Position numbers and translations under genes: made by a program. Of a DNA stretch of 22,049 bases, positions 14,945-22,049 are shown piece after piece. Origin of the DNA: M2408 sp044348665 (lineage in GTDB: Bacteria > Bacteroidota > Bacteroidia > Flavobacteriales_D > Crocinitomicaceae); NCBI GenBank assembly GCA_044348665.1, contig JBIKSI010000047.1, positions 1 through 22,049 on the forward strand, given 5' to 3'. Below the pieces are notes generated by a model. It saw only the letters and a program-made list of their open reading frames with translations, was not told the origin of the DNA and made no database searches. How positions within the stretch are numbered: the first letter of the stretch is position 1; every line of letters begins with the position of its first letter.

Positions 14945-15939
14945 CAGAATTTTTTTAAAATAATCCAAACCACAATTGGAGAACCAATTAAGGCTGTGAT
15001 TCCATTCAAAGGTAGTAAAACATAGGGTTCTAAATAAATTAGAAGTAAGTCACAAAACAACAAAACGATAGCACCTAAAAGAATTGATCCGAATAAAAGC
15101 GTTTGGTGATTTTGAGTTTTAAAAAGTTGTTTTGCAATATTTGGAACGGCCAATCCAATAAAAGAAATTGGTCCGCAAAATGCTGTCGTAAGTCCTGCGA
15201 AAAGCGAGGAAACAGCAATGATAAGTATTTTGAACGATTTTAATTTCAAACCTAAAAATTGAGCTTCTTTTTCCCCTAAAACCAATAAATTTAATGGTTT
15301 AATTAAGATTGTAAGACTAAAAAGTGCAACGATAAAAAACAAAGTGATGAAGCCTAATTGATTAAATTCAACTTGTTGCAAGGAACCAAAACTCCACAAA
15401 GTGAAGGCTTTCAGTTGATTAGCATGCGTAATTAATTCTAAAATTTGAATGATAGCACTTGTAAAACTTGCTAACATCATTCCTATTAAGAGCAGAGAAA
15501 CGGCTGATTTTACAAAGTAGGAGAAAATTAGAATAAATAAGCTAAAAGAAAACGCGCCAATTAATGCACTGAAAACTAAACCTAAATCCGTGGAAAAAAA
15601 CTGAAAACCGGTCAAAATTGTAATAGCAACAAACAAACTTGAACCAGAAGTGATTCCTAATACTGAAGGTCCAGCCAAAGGATTTTTGAAAAAGGTTTGC
15701 AATAGAAGTCCTGCAACAGATAAACTTGCTCCTGCAATTAATGCCATCATTGTTCGAGGAATCCGGATTTCTCTAAAAACAACTTGCTGCTGGACATCTG
15801 AATTGAAATCAAAAATAGAAGCAAAAAGTGTTTTAAAATCAAAATTTAATTTTCCATTATTGAAATGCAAACAAAGTAGGAAAATTAGTAAAACTGCAAG
15901 TGAAATTAAGATTTTAGTATGTTTTGATTTTTCAATCAC
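14944..15939 (-). CDS. FecCD/BtuC-family ABC transporter permease
   Basis: The 331-residue inner-membrane protein has about nine to ten membrane segments and the family landmarks RIPRTMMALIAGASLSVAG near residue 58, NPLAGPSVLGITSGSS, and FCGPISFIGLAVPNIAKQL, where the last contains the coupling region that touches the ATPase. It forms a homodimeric channel for ferric siderophores, heme or vitamin B12. Substrate class cannot be told from the permease alone. Its start ATG at 15939 lies eight bases inside the end of the binding-protein gene and its stop overlaps the ATPase start, so the three genes form one operon. Confidence 0.92.
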   Translation of the reverse strand: MIEKSKHTKILISLAVLLIFLLCLHFNNGKLNFDFKTLFASIFDFNSDVQQQVVFREIRIPRTMMALIAGASLSVAGLLLQTFFKNPLAGPSVLGITSGSSLFVAITILTGFQFFSTDLGLVFSALIGAFSFSLFILIFSYFVKSAVSLLLIGMMLASFTSAIIQILELITHANQLKAFTLWSFGSLQQVEFNQLGFITLFFIVALFSLTILIKPLNLLVLGEKEAQFLGLKLKSFKILIIAVSSLFAGLTTAFCGPISFIGLAVPNIAKQLFKTQNHQTLLFGSILLGAIVLLFCDLLLIYLEPYVLLPLNGITALIGSPIVVWIILKKF

Positions 15940-17041
15940 CTTTTATTTTTTTGTAAAAGTACAAATTCTTTTTTTCAACTTTACCTCGGTGGACAATTTG
16001 AATCAAATCTGACAAAACTTTTTGAGGTTCAATAGCGCCCATTTCCCAAAAATGATTCATGTTGTGTGAGTAACAATATATTTCATCCTTTTTAAACGCA
16101 TCAAAATATTTGTATTTTTCATTTGAATTCAAAAGTTCTTTTTTTGATTTGAACCCTGGATTTAACCAAATGGAGGCAGTTTGATGTTCCTTGAAAACTT
16201 GCTCAAAACTATAGGCAGAACTTCCACTTCCTTTGGAGTTTTTGTTGACATAGTTGATTCCAGCGTCGGAAAACATACTTGCAATAAAGCTTTCTCCTGC
16301 TGGCATGTACCAAGAATCACCAATGAGTGAGCCTGATAAAACACTTTGTAAAGATTTATTTTCTTTTACCGTGGAACTTAGTGTTTTGTATTCCTTCTCA
16401 ACTTGGTCGAAATAAATGTTTGATTCTTTGTCTTTCTCAAATAAGATGGCAAAAAGTTTAATCCATTCAGCTTTACCAAGGGCATTGGTTTCACGCCAAT
16501 CATAAATTGGCAAGCACAAGATATTAAGTTTGTTTAATTTATCTTCGTTGGCAGGAGCTTTTCCAAATCCAGAATAAGTAATGATTTGTGTTTTGCCGAT
16601 CAAACTTTCAGGATTTATATGACTTAAGTCTTGGATTGACTGTACTTTTTTTGATTGGAAATTCTGTTTTACGATTTTGTTGTAAACATATTTGATATCT
16701 GTGACACCAGTAATTTTTTCGCTTTCATTTATTTTATCCAAATATCCGATGTCTGTCCCTGTGAGACAAGTGATTTTACTTATAGGTGTCTTGATTGGAA
16801 TTACATCTTTTTGCAGTTTTAATGTTGAGATGTCATTCGCCAAGGCATATTTTTTTTCAATTTTATTGTTATCCGGATTAATGATGTACAATAAATTATA
16901 TTTTTTATTTTTAAAAATTTGAAAATATTTTGCGTGATGAATTTGATTTTCCTTTTTAGGTGAAATTTGAGTGTTTTTTTTATTATCCTTACAGGAAATG
17001 AAAATAAAAAACATGCTTAAAAAGGTTAATAAATATTTCAT
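15932..17041 (-). CDS. Substrate-binding lipoprotein of the FecBCD/BtuFCD-type importer
   Basis: From the ATG at 17041 the protein has 369 residues. It begins with a lipoprotein signal (MKYLLTFLSMFFIFISC, lipidated Cys at about 17, followed by KDNKKN), so it is anchored to a membrane facing the periplasm. The periplasmic-binding-protein fold of the TroA/BtuF type is indicated by ITGVTDIKYVYN, LIGKTQIITYSGFG, AEWIKLFAILFEKD, GDSWYMPAGESFIASMFSDAG and the C-terminal helix IEPQKVLSDLIQIVH. It should bind an iron chelate, heme or cobalamin and deliver it to the permease. The in-frame ATG at 17125 is rejected because it would put 28 non-signal residues before the lipoprotein signal and would run over the promoter box at 17046-17053. 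No TonB-dependent receptor gene is present nearby. Confidence 0.88.
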   Translation of the reverse strand: MKYLLTFLSMFFIFISCKDNKKNTQISPKKENQIHHAKYFQIFKNKKYNLLYIINPDNNKIEKKYALANDISTLKLQKDVIPIKTPISKITCLTGTDIGYLDKINESEKITGVTDIKYVYNKIVKQNFQSKKVQSIQDLSHINPESLIGKTQIITYSGFGKAPANEDKLNKLNILCLPIYDWRETNALGKAEWIKLFAILFEKDKESNIYFDQVEKEYKTLSSTVKENKSLQSVLSGSLIGDSWYMPAGESFIASMFSDAGINYVNKNSKGSGSSAYSFEQVFKEHQTASIWLNPGFKSKKELLNSNEKYKYFDAFKKDEIYCYSHNMNHFWEMGAIEPQKVLSDLIQIVHRGKVEKKNLYFYKKIKGD

Positions 17042-17045
17042 GGAA

Positions 17046-17053
17046 CAAAGATA
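17046..17053 (-). promoter_or_regulatory. -7 box of the ABC importer operon
   Basis: On the minus strand TATCTTTG matches TAnnTTTG exactly and is separated from the binding-protein ATG by only four bases (TTCC). Transcription would start at or next to the start codon, so the mRNA should be leaderless or nearly so. This leaves no room for a riboswitch in the leader. The -33 TTG is not seen. Confidence 0.5.
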
Positions 17054-17111
17054 AGCGATAATGAAGAATTTCGAAGCTTGCCTTGACATAATTTTGAAAA
17101 AAACAGAAAAA

Positions 17112-17141
17112 TAAAAAAAGCCCAAGATTTCTCCTGGGCTT
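17112..17141 (-). terminator. Rho-independent terminator after the gene at 17174-18820
   Basis: Read on the minus strand, AAGCCCA and TGGGCTT (17135-17141 and 17118-17124) form a GC-rich 7-bp stem around a ten-base loop, followed by a run of T (17119 down to 17113). It lies 33 bases past the stop of the exported protein gene and upstream of the ABC operon promoter, separating the two units. Confidence 0.85.
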
Positions 17142-17173
17142 CCAAATAAATTGTTTGAATTTTAAAACTAAAA

Positions 17174-18820
17174 TTACATTTTTTTCATTTCTAAAACTGA
17201 TTGAATGGTCATTTTCATCCCCATTGCATCCATAGTTGTATTCACAGTACCAGAAACATTTTGAAACATTCCTTGTCCGTAATTGAAGTTGTAATTGATA
17301 TCAGCGGTCATATCAGGTGACATTGATTTAGCCATGTTCATAGCATTTTTGTCTTCCTCTGTCATTTCCATTCCTTCCATGTTCATCATTCCTTCTAAGT
17401 CACCCATGCCTTCCATTCCTTCCATTTTTCCTTCTCCGTCAACTTTCATATCCACGTTTGATCCGCCAACATTTCCTTTTGCACCACCGCCAAACATATC
17501 TGCTGATTTGTCTGTTGACATTTTAGTGTTTAGTTGTGCGATTCCGTTGTCTAAAGAATTAACTTTTACATTCATTTTATACATTCCTGCTTTTACTTCC
17601 ATGTTATCGCCAACATGCATTGAACCTTCTGGAACTGCTAATAATTCTAAGAAATCATAAGGGAAAACATCTACCATTTGAGTTTCTTCATTTACCTTAA
17701 CATCTACTTTTTTCGTGGTTTTGATTTCCTTTACTGAATAACCAGTTTTTAAAGCTCCAGTTTTTGGATTAAACTCTGCATAAGCGTCCACTTTCATATT
17801 TCCTGCTTGTCCACCAACAGAAACTGAATTTTCACTTGCATTTCCATAAGCCAACACGTTTCCAGTTTCAGTAGTGATCAAATACACTTTTTTGTTGAAA
17901 GTAAATACACCTTTTCTATCAACTGTAACCTCACTTTGAATCGCTGATTTTGGGATGTCATTGATTGAAGCCAACACATTGTTTTTTGAATCCGTGATTT
18001 TAAAATTCACTAAATAAAGAGTTCCAGTGGCATAACCATTTGAAGCAACACCCGTAATCAAAAGTACAAAATCAGTCGTTGTTCTAATTTGCTCTTGCAT
18101 ATTCATTCCCATCATCGATGTGTTGATATTATCTAAAACAACAGCAGAAAAATGATGTGCAGAACCTTGAACCCATTTGTAATTTAATTCAGTTGATGTT
18201 CCATTAGTTGATGAATTGGTTTGATTTGTATTTTGCGTATTGGTATTGTTATTTACAACAGGATTCACAATTTCAGTTTTAGTATTATTTGTTTGCGTAG
18301 TATTAGTATTCGTTTGTGTATTTGTAGAATTAGTATTCACATTTGTAGTATTTGTATTTACATTTGTGGAATTCGTATTCGTTGTATTATTAACTGAATT
18401 AGAGTTGGAATTATTTGTATTAGAACTTAATTCTGTAGTTGAATAGGTACTCACAAATTGATTTTCGTAAACAGGAGCGTTTTTAATTTCTACGTGATCA
18501 AAATAACGTAATTTGTAACCTTTTTTCTTTGTTCTTGTGATTTTCATGGTTGATTCAAATCCCATCGTATCAAAATAAACTGCTTTGTTTATGTTTGGAA
18601 TTTTTTCATCCTTAAACATAATTCTAACTTGATTTGAACGACTTGTTACACCTGTAATTTTTACATTTGTTTTGGGTTCAACATTTTGTTTTATTCCATT
18701 AATTACTACGTAAAACGGATTGCCGTCCTCGGAGAAAATTACAATGTTTGATGTGTTTTGCGCATAATATACCGTGATCGAAACAACAGCAAATAATAGG
18801 GAAAGTAATATTTTTTTCAT
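17174..18820 (-). CDS. Exported protein with Asn/Thr-rich linker and Met-rich segment, function unknown
   Basis: From the ATG at 18820 the protein has 548 residues; an ATG at 18853 would add eleven residues before the signal peptide. A signal peptide (MKKILLSLLFAVVSITVYYAQ) precedes a small domain (about 21-115; SNIVIFSEDGNPFYVVINGIKQN) that resembles the N-terminal part of DUF4476-type exported proteins. Then comes a linker almost purely of Asn, Thr, Ser and Gln (about 131-207) and a long C-terminal region without a family I can name, starting YKWVQGSAHHFSAVV and containing VLAYGNASENSVSVGG. Near the end lies a Met/Gly/Glu-rich stretch (about 460-495, KMEGMEGMGDLEGMMNMEG). It is preceded by a divergent gene for a DUF5686 protein, with which it shares a 237-base control region. 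It is likely periplasmic or at the cell surface. Confidence 0.75.
   Translation of the reverse strand: MKKILLSLLFAVVSITVYYAQNTSNIVIFSEDGNPFYVVINGIKQNVEPKTNVKITGVTSRSNQVRIMFKDEKIPNINKAVYFDTMGFESTMKITRTKKKGYKLRYFDHVEIKNAPVYENQFVSTYSTTELSSNTNNSNSNSVNNTTNTNSTNVNTNTTNVNTNSTNTQTNTNTTQTNNTKTEIVNPVVNNNTNTQNTNQTNSSTNGTSTELNYKWVQGSAHHFSAVVLDNINTSMMGMNMQEQIRTTTDFVLLITGVASNGYATGTLYLVNFKITDSKNNVLASINDIPKSAIQSEVTVDRKGVFTFNKKVYLITTETGNVLAYGNASENSVSVGGQAGNMKVDAYAEFNPKTGALKTGYSVKEIKTTKKVDVKVNEETQMVDVFPYDFLELLAVPEGSMHVGDNMEVKAGMYKMNVKVNSLDNGIAQLNTKMSTDKSADMFGGGAKGNVGGSNVDMKVDGEGKMEGMEGMGDLEGMMNMEGMEMTEEDKNAMNMAKSMSPDMTADINYNFNYGQGMFQNVSGTVNTTMDAMGMKMTIQSVLEMKKM
18327..18389 (-). repeat. 21-bp tandem repeats coding the Asn/Thr-rich linker
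   Basis: Three adjacent 21-bp units (18327-18347, 18348-18368, and a diverged 18369-18389) encode seven-residue units of the type NTNSTNV on the minus strand. Degenerate ATT/GTA-type triplet repetition continues on both sides, from about 18190 to 18430. Such a tract is prone to slippage and length variation between strains. Confidence 0.65.
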
Positions 18821-18904
18821 ATTTATTAATTTTAATTTCTGTTTGGTTTTCAAATACTATACCAAAAACTTATTTTTTACTTTTAAGAGACTAAATTAGT
18901 AATT

Positions 18905-18975
18905 ATTTAACAAATTAAGTCTTTCATAATTAAAATTGTCGATAAAAACATTAAAAAAGCACCATTTAACAAATT
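18905..18975. repeat. Direct repeat ATTTAACAAATT in the divergent control region
   Basis: The 12-mer ATTTAACAAATT occurs at 18905-18916 and again at 18964-18975, 59 bases apart. A shorter related TAACAAA is at 18990-18996. All lie between the divergent genes at 17174-18820 and 19058-21622. In such AT-rich DNA a chance repeat is possible. Confidence 0.45.
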
Positions 18976-18989
18976 TTAATCTAAAAGTG

Positions 18990-19013
18990 TAACAAACTTT
19001 TGTAAATTTGTTA
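18990..19013 (+). promoter_or_regulatory. -7 box of the DUF5686 gene inside an inverted repeat
   Basis: TAAATTTG (19003-19010) matches TAnnTTTG and lies 47 bases before the ATG at 19058. It is covered by the right arm of an inverted repeat TAACAAA-N10-TTTGTTA (18990-18996 and 19007-19013). That is a possible repressor site, but AT-rich arms of seven bases are weak evidence. No -33 TTG is visible. Confidence 0.4.
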
Positions 19014-19057
19014 TTTGATTAAATCAATTTAGTCGCTCACAAGTTCAAAAATAGTTC

Positions 19058-21622
19058 ATGGCTCATCAAATAAGTAAAATAATTAGCATTAGATTTATAT
19101 TTCTTCTGATCGTTTTATTTATTACTGTTAATTCATTTGGGCAACAATTATTGACAGGAACTATATACGATGAAAACAACATTCCCATTCCTTTTGCAAA
19201 GGTTTTTGTGAAAAACAGTGCAGATTTGCGCGTTCAAGCAAATGAAAAAGGAATTTATGAAATGCGTTTGATGCCAGGTGAATATTTTTTGGTTTATTCT
19301 TCATCAGCCTACGAAGATCGTGAGTCTTATGTTATTATGAAAGACCAACAAGAAATTAAAGATATTCAACTATTCCCTGTTTCTTTTAAGGATTTTCAAG
19401 ATGTTGAGGCTTCGGCTAAAAAATCAAATCCTGGGAGGGAAATCATGTTAAAAGTGGTTGAAAAACGTGACAAAATAAATCCTTGGGCTTATCCTCATAA
19501 AGTAAATGTTTACATTAAGGCTTCAGAAAAGATTGCGGATGAGCCATCTAAAAAGAAAGCTAAAACAGACGAAAAAACGAAGGAAAAGGAGAAAGAAAAA
19601 AAGAAAAAAACGAACGAAACTACTACTACAAATCCAAATGAAATTGAAGACCCATTCGCTGCTGAAAAGAAAAAAATGATGGATGAAATTAACCGTTTAA
19701 ACATGGTTGAAATTCAATTGGAACGTAATTTTGCACCTTCGAATAAGGTCAAAGAAATTCGAAATGCCTACACGAAACGAGGATCTGATGCAGATTTATA
19801 TTACACTACGACCGTAAAATCGAATTTCAATTTTTTCGAAAACCTACTTCATTTGGATGATTTACATCAGTCTCCAGTAAGTTCGCCTATTTCAACTCCT
19901 GGGATTTTGTCCTATAAATATCGATTAGAAGCTCAGTATGAAGAAAATGGCAGAAAAATTCATAAGATAAAAATAATTCCTAGAATAACTTCGACTTCTA
20001 CCTTGACCGGTTACATTTACGTCATTGATTCCCTATGGTTAGTTCAAAAGTTAGAACTTTCAATGGAAAAAGGAAATCTTTTCAAGTACGATAATTTTAC
20101 AATTCAGCAGGAATTTATACATCCTGGTGATTCTATGTGCGTTTTAAGTAAACAAAATTTGATTTATGGCCTAAGTTATGATAATAAAATATCTTCCTAT
20201 AAAACAGAAGCGGTATTCTCAGATTATGATTACGCTGTAAAATTCCCAGCTAAGTTTTTTTCAAATGAACTCGCTGTAACTGAGCAAGAAGCCTATGAAA
20301 AAGATACTACTTTTTGGAATAAAAATCGCGTACTTGAATTGACTGATGAAGAAAAAAGATTCATTATTGTAAAAGATAGTATCAAAGAACGTTTGAATCG
20401 AAAAGAATATTTAGATTCCATTGATGCGATTTTCAACAAAATTACTCCACTAAAAATTCTTTGGTTTGGTGTTGATCATAGAAATAGAGCAAAACAATTT
20501 CAATGGATCATTAATTCAATTGCTGCAACTGCAAGGCCTTTGTATATTACTGGACCGCGTGTTGCACCTGGATTTAGTTTTTTCAAAAAATGGAAAAATG
20601 AACGATTCATAGATTTTTACAGTGAAACTTCTTACGGATTTGTAGATAAAACCATATTTGCATCCAATTGGTTTAGGTATCGATACAATCCTTTTAAATA
20701 CAGTACGATACGAGTTTCTTTTCGGAATGGGGTAGATGTGTTCCGAAATTACGATGCCATATCACAAATATTTAATGCTAACAATTTTTATGGTTCAACA
20801 CAAGTAAATGCTGGTCACGATTTTGAAATCGTAAATGGCTTGTTTTTCAATGCAAATTTTAATTATGCCGAAAGAAGGAGTTTAAGTGGTAGCAGTTTTT
20901 TAGGCTTTATTGATTCAACTGAATTGTCTTCAAGCTCCTATTTCTTTTATTTTGAGACTTATCAAGCATTGGTTGGGAATTTCAATTTGAGTTATACTCC
21001 AAAACAAAAATACATGCGTGAACCTTATCGCAAAGTGATTTTAGGTTCAAAATGGCCAACATTTTATGTCAATTTAGAAAAAGGCTTTGAAAATATTTTA
21101 AAAAGTGATGTTAATTTCGCTTATTTTATGTTTGGATTTTATCAAAGTTTTCAATTAAAAACAATTGGAACAACAAATTATCATGTAAAAACAGGACAAT
21201 TTTTAGCTTCTTCAAGATTGTATGAAGCTGACTTTAAATATCACCGAAGAAGCGATCCATGGTGGTTTTCAAATCCATTGTATTCTTTTCAGGATTTACA
21301 AATTTCCTTACCCTCACGAAAAATATTTTACGAAGGGCATTTTATTCACCACGACAATGGAGCGATCATTAATAAAATTCCATATATGAAAAAGCTTAAC
21401 ATCGGAATTGTATTTGGTGGAGGAGCACTTTATGTGGAAGAGTTTAATTGGTTTCACTCTGAACTTTTTGCTGGTTTAGAACGTAATTTTAAATTTTCCA
21501 AACGCCGACTTCGCATTGGTATTTATGGAGTTTTGTCTGATGGAAATAACATCAAACCAACAACTACATACAAAATATCATTTGCGGTTTTAGACGATCG
21601 TGATATGAAATATAATTTCTAA
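19058..21622 (+). CDS. DUF5686 outer-membrane protein with carboxypeptidase-like regulatory domain
   Basis: The 854-residue protein starts with a signal peptide (hydrophobic segment about 12-26, ending FGQ). A CarboxypepD_reg-like beta-sandwich follows (about 30-110; LLTGTIYDENNIPIPFAKVFV ... MPGEYFLVYSS), as in SusC/TonB-type proteins. The remainder matches DUF5686, with KVVEKRDKINPWAYPHKVNVY as the conserved start, and a C-terminal half of alternating aromatic strands that suggests a transmembrane beta-barrel ending in FAVLDDRDMKYNF. An unusual Lys/Glu-rich insertion sits at about 164-195. The family is confined mainly to Bacteroidota and has no established function; roles in outer-membrane transport or assembly are guesses. 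The gene is divergent from the exported Asn/Thr-rich protein gene. The ATG at 19058 is the only one giving a proper signal peptide. Confidence 0.85.
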   Translation: MAHQISKIISIRFIFLLIVLFITVNSFGQQLLTGTIYDENNIPIPFAKVFVKNSADLRVQANEKGIYEMRLMPGEYFLVYSSSAYEDRESYVIMKDQQEIKDIQLFPVSFKDFQDVEASAKKSNPGREIMLKVVEKRDKINPWAYPHKVNVYIKASEKIADEPSKKKAKTDEKTKEKEKEKKKKTNETTTTNPNEIEDPFAAEKKKMMDEINRLNMVEIQLERNFAPSNKVKEIRNAYTKRGSDADLYYTTTVKSNFNFFENLLHLDDLHQSPVSSPISTPGILSYKYRLEAQYEENGRKIHKIKIIPRITSTSTLTGYIYVIDSLWLVQKLELSMEKGNLFKYDNFTIQQEFIHPGDSMCVLSKQNLIYGLSYDNKISSYKTEAVFSDYDYAVKFPAKFFSNELAVTEQEAYEKDTTFWNKNRVLELTDEEKRFIIVKDSIKERLNRKEYLDSIDAIFNKITPLKILWFGVDHRNRAKQFQWIINSIAATARPLYITGPRVAPGFSFFKKWKNERFIDFYSETSYGFVDKTIFASNWFRYRYNPFKYSTIRVSFRNGVDVFRNYDAISQIFNANNFYGSTQVNAGHDFEIVNGLFFNANFNYAERRSLSGSSFLGFIDSTELSSSSYFFYFETYQALVGNFNLSYTPKQKYMREPYRKVILGSKWPTFYVNLEKGFENILKSDVNFAYFMFGFYQSFQLKTIGTTNYHVKTGQFLASSRLYEADFKYHRRSDPWWFSNPLYSFQDLQISLPSRKIFYEGHFIHHDNGAIINKIPYMKKLNIGIVFGGGALYVEEFNWFHSELFAGLERNFKFSKRRLRIGIYGVLSDGNNIKPTTTYKISFAVLDDRDMKYNF

Positions 21623-21647
21623 TTTCAATAAACAATTTAGTAATAAA

Positions 21648-21782
21648 CTAAAAGTAACGAATTATTTGTTCGTATTCACTTGGAGTCTTTATTCCTAAGT
21701 TTAGTAAACTTTGATCAAGCCCTTTAATTTTTTTTCCTTGTTTGGCTTTCCTAACTTCGTCGATTTTGGTTTTTGTTTTCAT
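21648..21782 (-). CDS. Possible small protein of 44 residues
   Basis: An ATG at 21780-21782 (minus strand) opens a frame of 44 codons ending in TAG. The product is basic at the N-terminus (MKTKTKIDEVRKAKQGKKIK) and has a more amphipathic second half (GLDQSLLNLGIKTPSEYEQI, then IRYF at the end). I do not recognise it. The composition (varied codons, sensible hydrophilic helix followed by a Pro-capped helix) looks like real protein. An in-frame TGA five codons upstream fixes the start. No TAnnTTTG promoter was found upstream, so it may be a remnant or a weakly expressed small protein. It is convergent with the DUF5686 gene. Confidence 0.45.
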   Translation of the reverse strand: MKTKTKIDEVRKAKQGKKIKGLDQSLLNLGIKTPSEYEQIIRYF

Positions 21783-22049
21783 GGCTTCTAATTTTCAATA
21801 AAGGTATTCAAAATTGATACCAATTTTTTCATCAACTAGTAAAGTGTATGTTTTATTGATTTAAATAAAAGATTTATTGAAAACAATTTTGTGTCGAAGC
21901 GATAATTGCCAAATTTGCAAATCTGTTAGCAAAGGACAAGCTTACTAACCTGAGTTCGATTATTAACAATCTGATTGTCAATAACTTATCGTAAATCCTT
22001 ATAAATAAGTGAAATACTTTTAGTATCTTTAATGTGTTGAATATTAACG
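21783..22049. other. Non-coding tail of the window
   Basis: I see no convincing gene in these 267 bases. They contain the palindrome at 21960-21984 and, close to the window edge, TATCTTTA (22023-22030), which is one base from a -7 box on the plus strand. The region could therefore be the control region of a gene lying to the right of the window. Confidence 0.4.
21960..21984. repeat. 25-bp near-perfect palindrome
   Basis: Arms TTATTAACAATC (21960-21971) and GATTGTCAATAA (21973-21984) match as an inverted repeat with one mismatch around a single central T. The one-base centre argues against a terminator and for a binding site of a dimeric protein. It lies about 40 bases before a possible -7 box near 22023, upstream of whatever gene follows. 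Confidence 0.5.

Noticed and set aside
15650..16012. Open frame of 120 codons on the plus strand over the permease and binding-protein genes
   Set aside because: Both minus-strand genes are clear family members covering this stretch; the opposite frame has no family features.
17042..17110. Possible cobalamin riboswitch before the ABC importer operon
   Set aside because: The -7 box is four bases from the start codon and no riboswitch-like conserved sequence was seen; there is no leader to hold one.
17295..17660. Open frame of 121 codons on the plus strand opposite the exported protein gene
   Set aside because: It mirrors the biased composition of the Met/Gly-rich coding strand, giving a Pro/Ser/Ile-rich product with no recognisable features. 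The minus-strand gene has a signal peptide, a domain match and a terminator.
18190..18430. Repetitive AT-rich tract that could be taken for a CRISPR array or microsatellite element
   Set aside because: The repeat is only 21 bp, degenerate and without spacers, and keeps an open frame encoding Asn/Thr heptads, so it is a coding repeat.
21636..21652. Small hairpin TTTAGT-AATAA-ACTAAA after the DUF5686 gene as a terminator
   Set aside because: The stem has only six AT-rich pairs and no T-run follows, and part of it lies in the end of the 44-codon frame.

Overview
The window looks like chromosomal DNA of a Bacteroidota species, most likely a member of the Flavobacteriales. The supporting evidence is low G+C content, the absence of clear Shine-Dalgarno sequences, several TAnnTTTG-type -7 promoter boxes, a C-terminal type IX secretion sorting domain on a secreted esterase, and families typical of this phylum (DUF5686 outer-membrane protein, DUF6526, winged-helix HTH_34 next to DUF4173-like membrane protein). 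No rRNA, tRNA, CRISPR array, insertion sequence or phage gene was recognised.

Layout. 1-410: 3' end of a Bax inhibitor-1/YccA membrane protein, closed by a strong hairpin terminator. 578-1168: SOUL-family heme-binding-like protein. 1179-3618 (minus): a secreted alpha/beta hydrolase with a type IX sorting tail and a small predicted outer-membrane protein. 3757-5952: a large B12-binding-type radical SAM protein with a TTG start. 6065-8565: a module of membrane protein, winged-helix regulator and second membrane protein, carrying two nearly identical copies of a candidate operator. 8666-10657: the housekeeping pair fructose-bisphosphate aldolase and acetyl-CoA carboxylase beta subunit, separated by a small repeat. 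10710-12461: a membrane-anchored MutS-like ATPase. 12535-14213: a class I aminotransferase and a DUF6526 membrane protein. 14228-17041 (minus): a complete three-gene FecBCD/BtuFCD-type metal-chelate ABC importer with overlapping genes. 17174-18820 (minus): an exported protein of unknown function with Asn/Thr-rich and Met-rich segments. 19058-21622: a DUF5686 outer-membrane protein. The last 430 bases hold a 44-residue reading frame on the minus strand and a 25-bp palindrome.

Most of the window is ordinary core genome. The most interesting signal is the operator-like inverted repeat ACTTTG-N5-CAAAGT followed by ACTTTTA. It occurs once over the -7 box of the operon that encodes the winged-helix protein and once just before the next membrane-protein gene. 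This suggests a self-regulated membrane-protein module of unknown function. Secondary points are the CX4CX2C spacing of the radical SAM cluster motif, the membrane-spanning MutS homologue, the TTAACTC heptamer repeat between the aldolase and accD genes, a -7 box four bases from the ATG of the ABC importer operon (a likely leaderless mRNA), and the short frame and palindrome at the right end.
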